Shown here: positions 3,728 to 5,665 of the stretch, piece after piece
Layout: each line of letters starts with the position of its first letter
Position numbering within the stretch: the first letter of the stretch is position 1
Assembly: GCA_045590175.1 (NCBI GenBank)
Contig: JAZNQM010000180.1
Location: 1 to 5,665 of the forward strand
Length of the DNA stretch: 5,665 nucleotides
Reading direction: 5' to 3'
From: UMGS1532 sp045590175
GTDB lineage: Bacteria; Bacillota; Clostridia; Oscillospirales; Acutalibacteraceae
Program-made: the position numbers and the translations under genes
The notes under the pieces: model-generated
Database searches by the model: none
Seen by the model: only the letters and a program-made list of their open reading frames with translations
What the model was told of the DNA's origin: nothing

Positions 3728-5665
3728 TTAATAGCAGAGAAGTAATTCTTTCTTGATTTCAGTATTGTTAAAGCGGATTACATCTCTGTCAATTGTGTAG
3801 TCCAAAGCCTTACCATCGGCACTGATAGCTTTTACCTTATTAATATCAGCAACAGAAACAGAAGAAAGATTCAGACTTCCGTCTTTTATAACAATCCGCT
3901 CACCATCGCTGTTTCTTATATAATCACCCCAGCCGCTGCCAAGGCTCCACAAGCAGTTAAAGTCGCCTTCTATAATAGGTGCGAAACCTATATGACGGTT
4001 GGGTAAATCAAAGCTAAAGCCGCTGAATATCGACAAAAGTGCAAAACTTGCCATTGGTCTTGCATAGTTACTACCGCATTCGATTTCATTATACGGATTG
4101 CGTTTTTCTCCGTCATATCTGTCTCTGATAGCACGAACAACCCTGAGTCCTTCATCAATGAACCCTTCACTAATTAGCAAACCTGCAAAAGCATATTCAA
4201 ATCCCGTCATACATTCTTCGCAATAAGGAATGGGAATTACGGGCTTTTGAGTATCTTCGGGATAAGCGCACATAACACTTCCGCTTTCATCGTTTATAGC
4301 AAACACTCGCCACATATTGGCAAAATCACGCATTGACGTTTTGAAATTGTTTTTGAACATATTGGTTAAAGCTGCTTTTCGCTGAACTTTATCGAATATA
4401 TCTCCAAGACCTAATATGTTAGCGTGCCACTGTCCCAGCATTTGGTCAATTATAGAGCCGTCTGCAATTTGATATTTTAGCTGTCCCTTTTCTTCGTTCC
4501 AATACTGAGGACAATCGAAATGCTCAGTGTAGTGCTTATCAGTTACATCAACCTTATGTATATAATACTTACCGTTAAACAGCTTGCGATTGGTAAATTC
4601 ATACCCTTTTTTGAACAAATCATTATATAGCTCCGCCTTATCGGTATCGCCCAAATGCTCAGCCATTATCGAAGCCGCTTTTAAAGCCGCAAGGTACATA
4701 CCCTGCAACCAAGAAGATGGTCCGAACAATTCCATATCCAGTGTATGGTGTTGTCTACCCTCAAGAACGCCATCCATATCCCTATCCCACTCGTCGGGAT
4801 TTTGGGGACTCCAAGCAAATTCCAAGATTTTGCAAATACTTGGAAAATTCTCACGTAGCCAATCATCATCACCACTGATTTTCCATTCACGATAAGCCTT
4901 GAACACAGTTGCCATCTGTCCGTCAACACAGGGGCGGTGCCGATCGCCGATAAAGCTTGTACCCAAAGGCAGACGTGTACGAAAATGTGTGCCCCCGGAT
5001 TCTTCTGTATCAAAGTTAAACTCAGTCTCTCTAAGGCTTCGCTCCAGCTCAGGGAAAAGGAAACAAAGTGCGTATGCATAACTCCATACATGGGTGCAAG
5101 TTCCTTCACAAGACCCTACCAATTCGTGAACACCCTCAAAGCCATAGAACGTTCCGTCCTGCAGACGTACAACTGTTGGAGATTTAAGCACCGACAATGT
5201 CGAGGAAATAGCCTCAATAACTACAGGGTCTAACGTTGCATTATGCAAGGATGTTCTGAATTCATTGGTTTTGTTGTATAGGATATCAAATTTATCTATG
5301 CAATATCTGTTGGTTTCAAGAGAGTTCTCCATCAGGGTTGCATAGTAATTCTTCCAAACTATATCACCTACATCCTGCTCGTAATCCGCCCAAAAATTAT
5401 AGAAATTCGGAACATTCCAAGACAGAACAAATTTAACACTTTTTTCCTTGTTTTCATTAAGCTCAAACGATGTACCGATTGTGGCAACATCACCCTGAGA
5501 AGGCTGGTCGTAAACTCTGTTTTTAAGGTCTGCATTATTAACTTCATACCAATAGTTGCTTACAATATCTTGCCAGGCACCTCTGTACCAATATTGTTGA
5601 AGAATCCCGTTCGGTGCATCAACCGAAACGGTCATATCTGCATAGTTCTTTTCATCAGGAGATTT
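3728..5665 (-). CDS. GH116 (DUF608 / GBA2-like) family glycosidase, N-terminus off window
   Basis: The frame is open through the right edge, with ten further codons before the Met at 5635, so that Met is probably internal. The 645 visible codons include the end of the N-terminal beta domain (NYYAT near 97-101, counted from that Met) and the (alpha/alpha)6 catalytic domain. GH116 signatures are GTCTHVWSYAYALCFLFPEL (178-197), HHTLD (296-300), WLQGMYLAALKAA, IDQMLGQW (396-403), TGFEYAFAG, and RNPYNEIECGSNYAR (512-526). By analogy with Thermoanaerobacterium GH116 beta-glucosidase, D397 is the likely acid/base and E517/R526 the glucose-binding pair. E167 (FEG) is the best nucleophile candidate, but its spacing differs from that enzyme. 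Known family activities are on beta-linked glucose, xylose or GlcNAc; the substrate here is open. The gene precedes ung by 18 bp. Confidence 0.87.
   Translation of the reverse strand, partial: KSPDEKNYADMTVSVDAPNGILQQYWYRGAWQDIVSNYWYEVNNADLKNRVYDQPSQGDVATIGTSFELNENKEKSVKFVLSWNVPNFYNFWADYEQDVGDIVWKNYYATLMENSLETNRYCIDKFDILYNKTNEFRTSLHNATLDPVVIEAISSTLSVLKSPTVVRLQDGTFYGFEGVHELVGSCEGTCTHVWSYAYALCFLFPELERSLRETEFNFDTEESGGTHFRTRLPLGTSFIGDRHRPCVDGQMATVFKAYREWKISGDDDWLRENFPSICKILEFAWSPQNPDEWDRDMDGVLEGRQHHTLDMELFGPSSWLQGMYLAALKAASIMAEHLGDTDKAELYNDLFKKGYEFTNRKLFNGKYYIHKVDVTDKHYTEHFDCPQYWNEEKGQLKYQIADGSIIDQMLGQWHANILGLGDIFDKVQRKAALTNMFKNNFKTSMRDFANMWRVFAINDESGSVMCAYPEDTQKPVIPIPYCEECMTGFEYAFAGLLISEGFIDEGLRVVRAIRDRYDGEKRNPYNEIECGSNYARPMASFALLSIFSGFSFDLPNRHIGFAPIIEGDFNCLWSLGSGWGDYIRNSDGERIVIKDGSLNLSSVSVADINKVKAISADGKALDYTIDRDVIRFNNTEIKKELLLCY

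Noticed and set aside
4681..5233. Long open frames in other frames inside the GH116 gene
   Set aside because: They are shadows of a gene with clear family motifs along its whole length.

Overview
The window looks like an ordinary chromosomal stretch of a low-GC anaerobic Firmicute, most likely a gut-type Clostridia (Oscillospiraceae/Lachnospiraceae-like). The reasons are AT-rich intergenic DNA, strong AGGAGG-type ribosome sites, TTG starts, a clostridial-type OGG1-family glycosylase, a GH116-type glycosidase and a very large secreted protein of the kind that precedes sugar ABC permeases. The taxonomic reading is inference. I see no rRNA, tRNA, CRISPR array, insertion sequence or phage gene.

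Layout from left to right. (1) 1-1409, minus: the N-terminal 469 codons of a secreted protein with a Sec signal peptide and two copies of a beta-sandwich-like module. It is probably the N-terminal half of an oversized extracellular solute-binding protein of a carbohydrate ABC transporter; its C-terminal half lies off the left edge. (2) 1410-1756: a 347-bp AT-rich leader/promoter region for that gene. It holds two candidate promoters, a tandem 11-bp direct repeat abutting a perfect TATAAT, a long imperfect hairpin of about 19 bp in the predicted 5' UTR, and a degenerate tandem repeat next to the ribosome site. (3) 1757-2053, minus: a 98-residue tail-anchored membrane protein of unknown function, with its start moved to a TTG behind a good GGAGG. 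(4) 2054-2190: a 137-bp divergent promoter region. (5) 2191-2997, plus: an OGG1-family 8-oxoguanine DNA glycosylase/AP lyase. (6) 3001-3036: a perfect 10-bp stem serving as a bidirectional terminator. (7) 3044-3709, minus: uracil-DNA glycosylase (ung). (8) 3728-5665, minus: the C-terminal 645 codons of a GH116 (DUF608) family glycosidase, running off the right edge.

How the parts fit: ung lies 18 bp behind the GH116 gene and is probably co-transcribed with it, although the two share no obvious function. The two base-excision glycosylases, one for uracil and one for 8-oxoguanine, converge tail-to-tail on one terminator. The secreted sugar-binding candidate and the GH116 glycosidase would fit uptake and hydrolysis of a plant or host glycan, but they are separated by the repair genes and are not one operon. 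The most interesting material is the regulatory DNA at 1410-1670 and a mixed set of opposite-base-recognition residues in the OGG-like protein. I did not find a clear novel multi-gene system.
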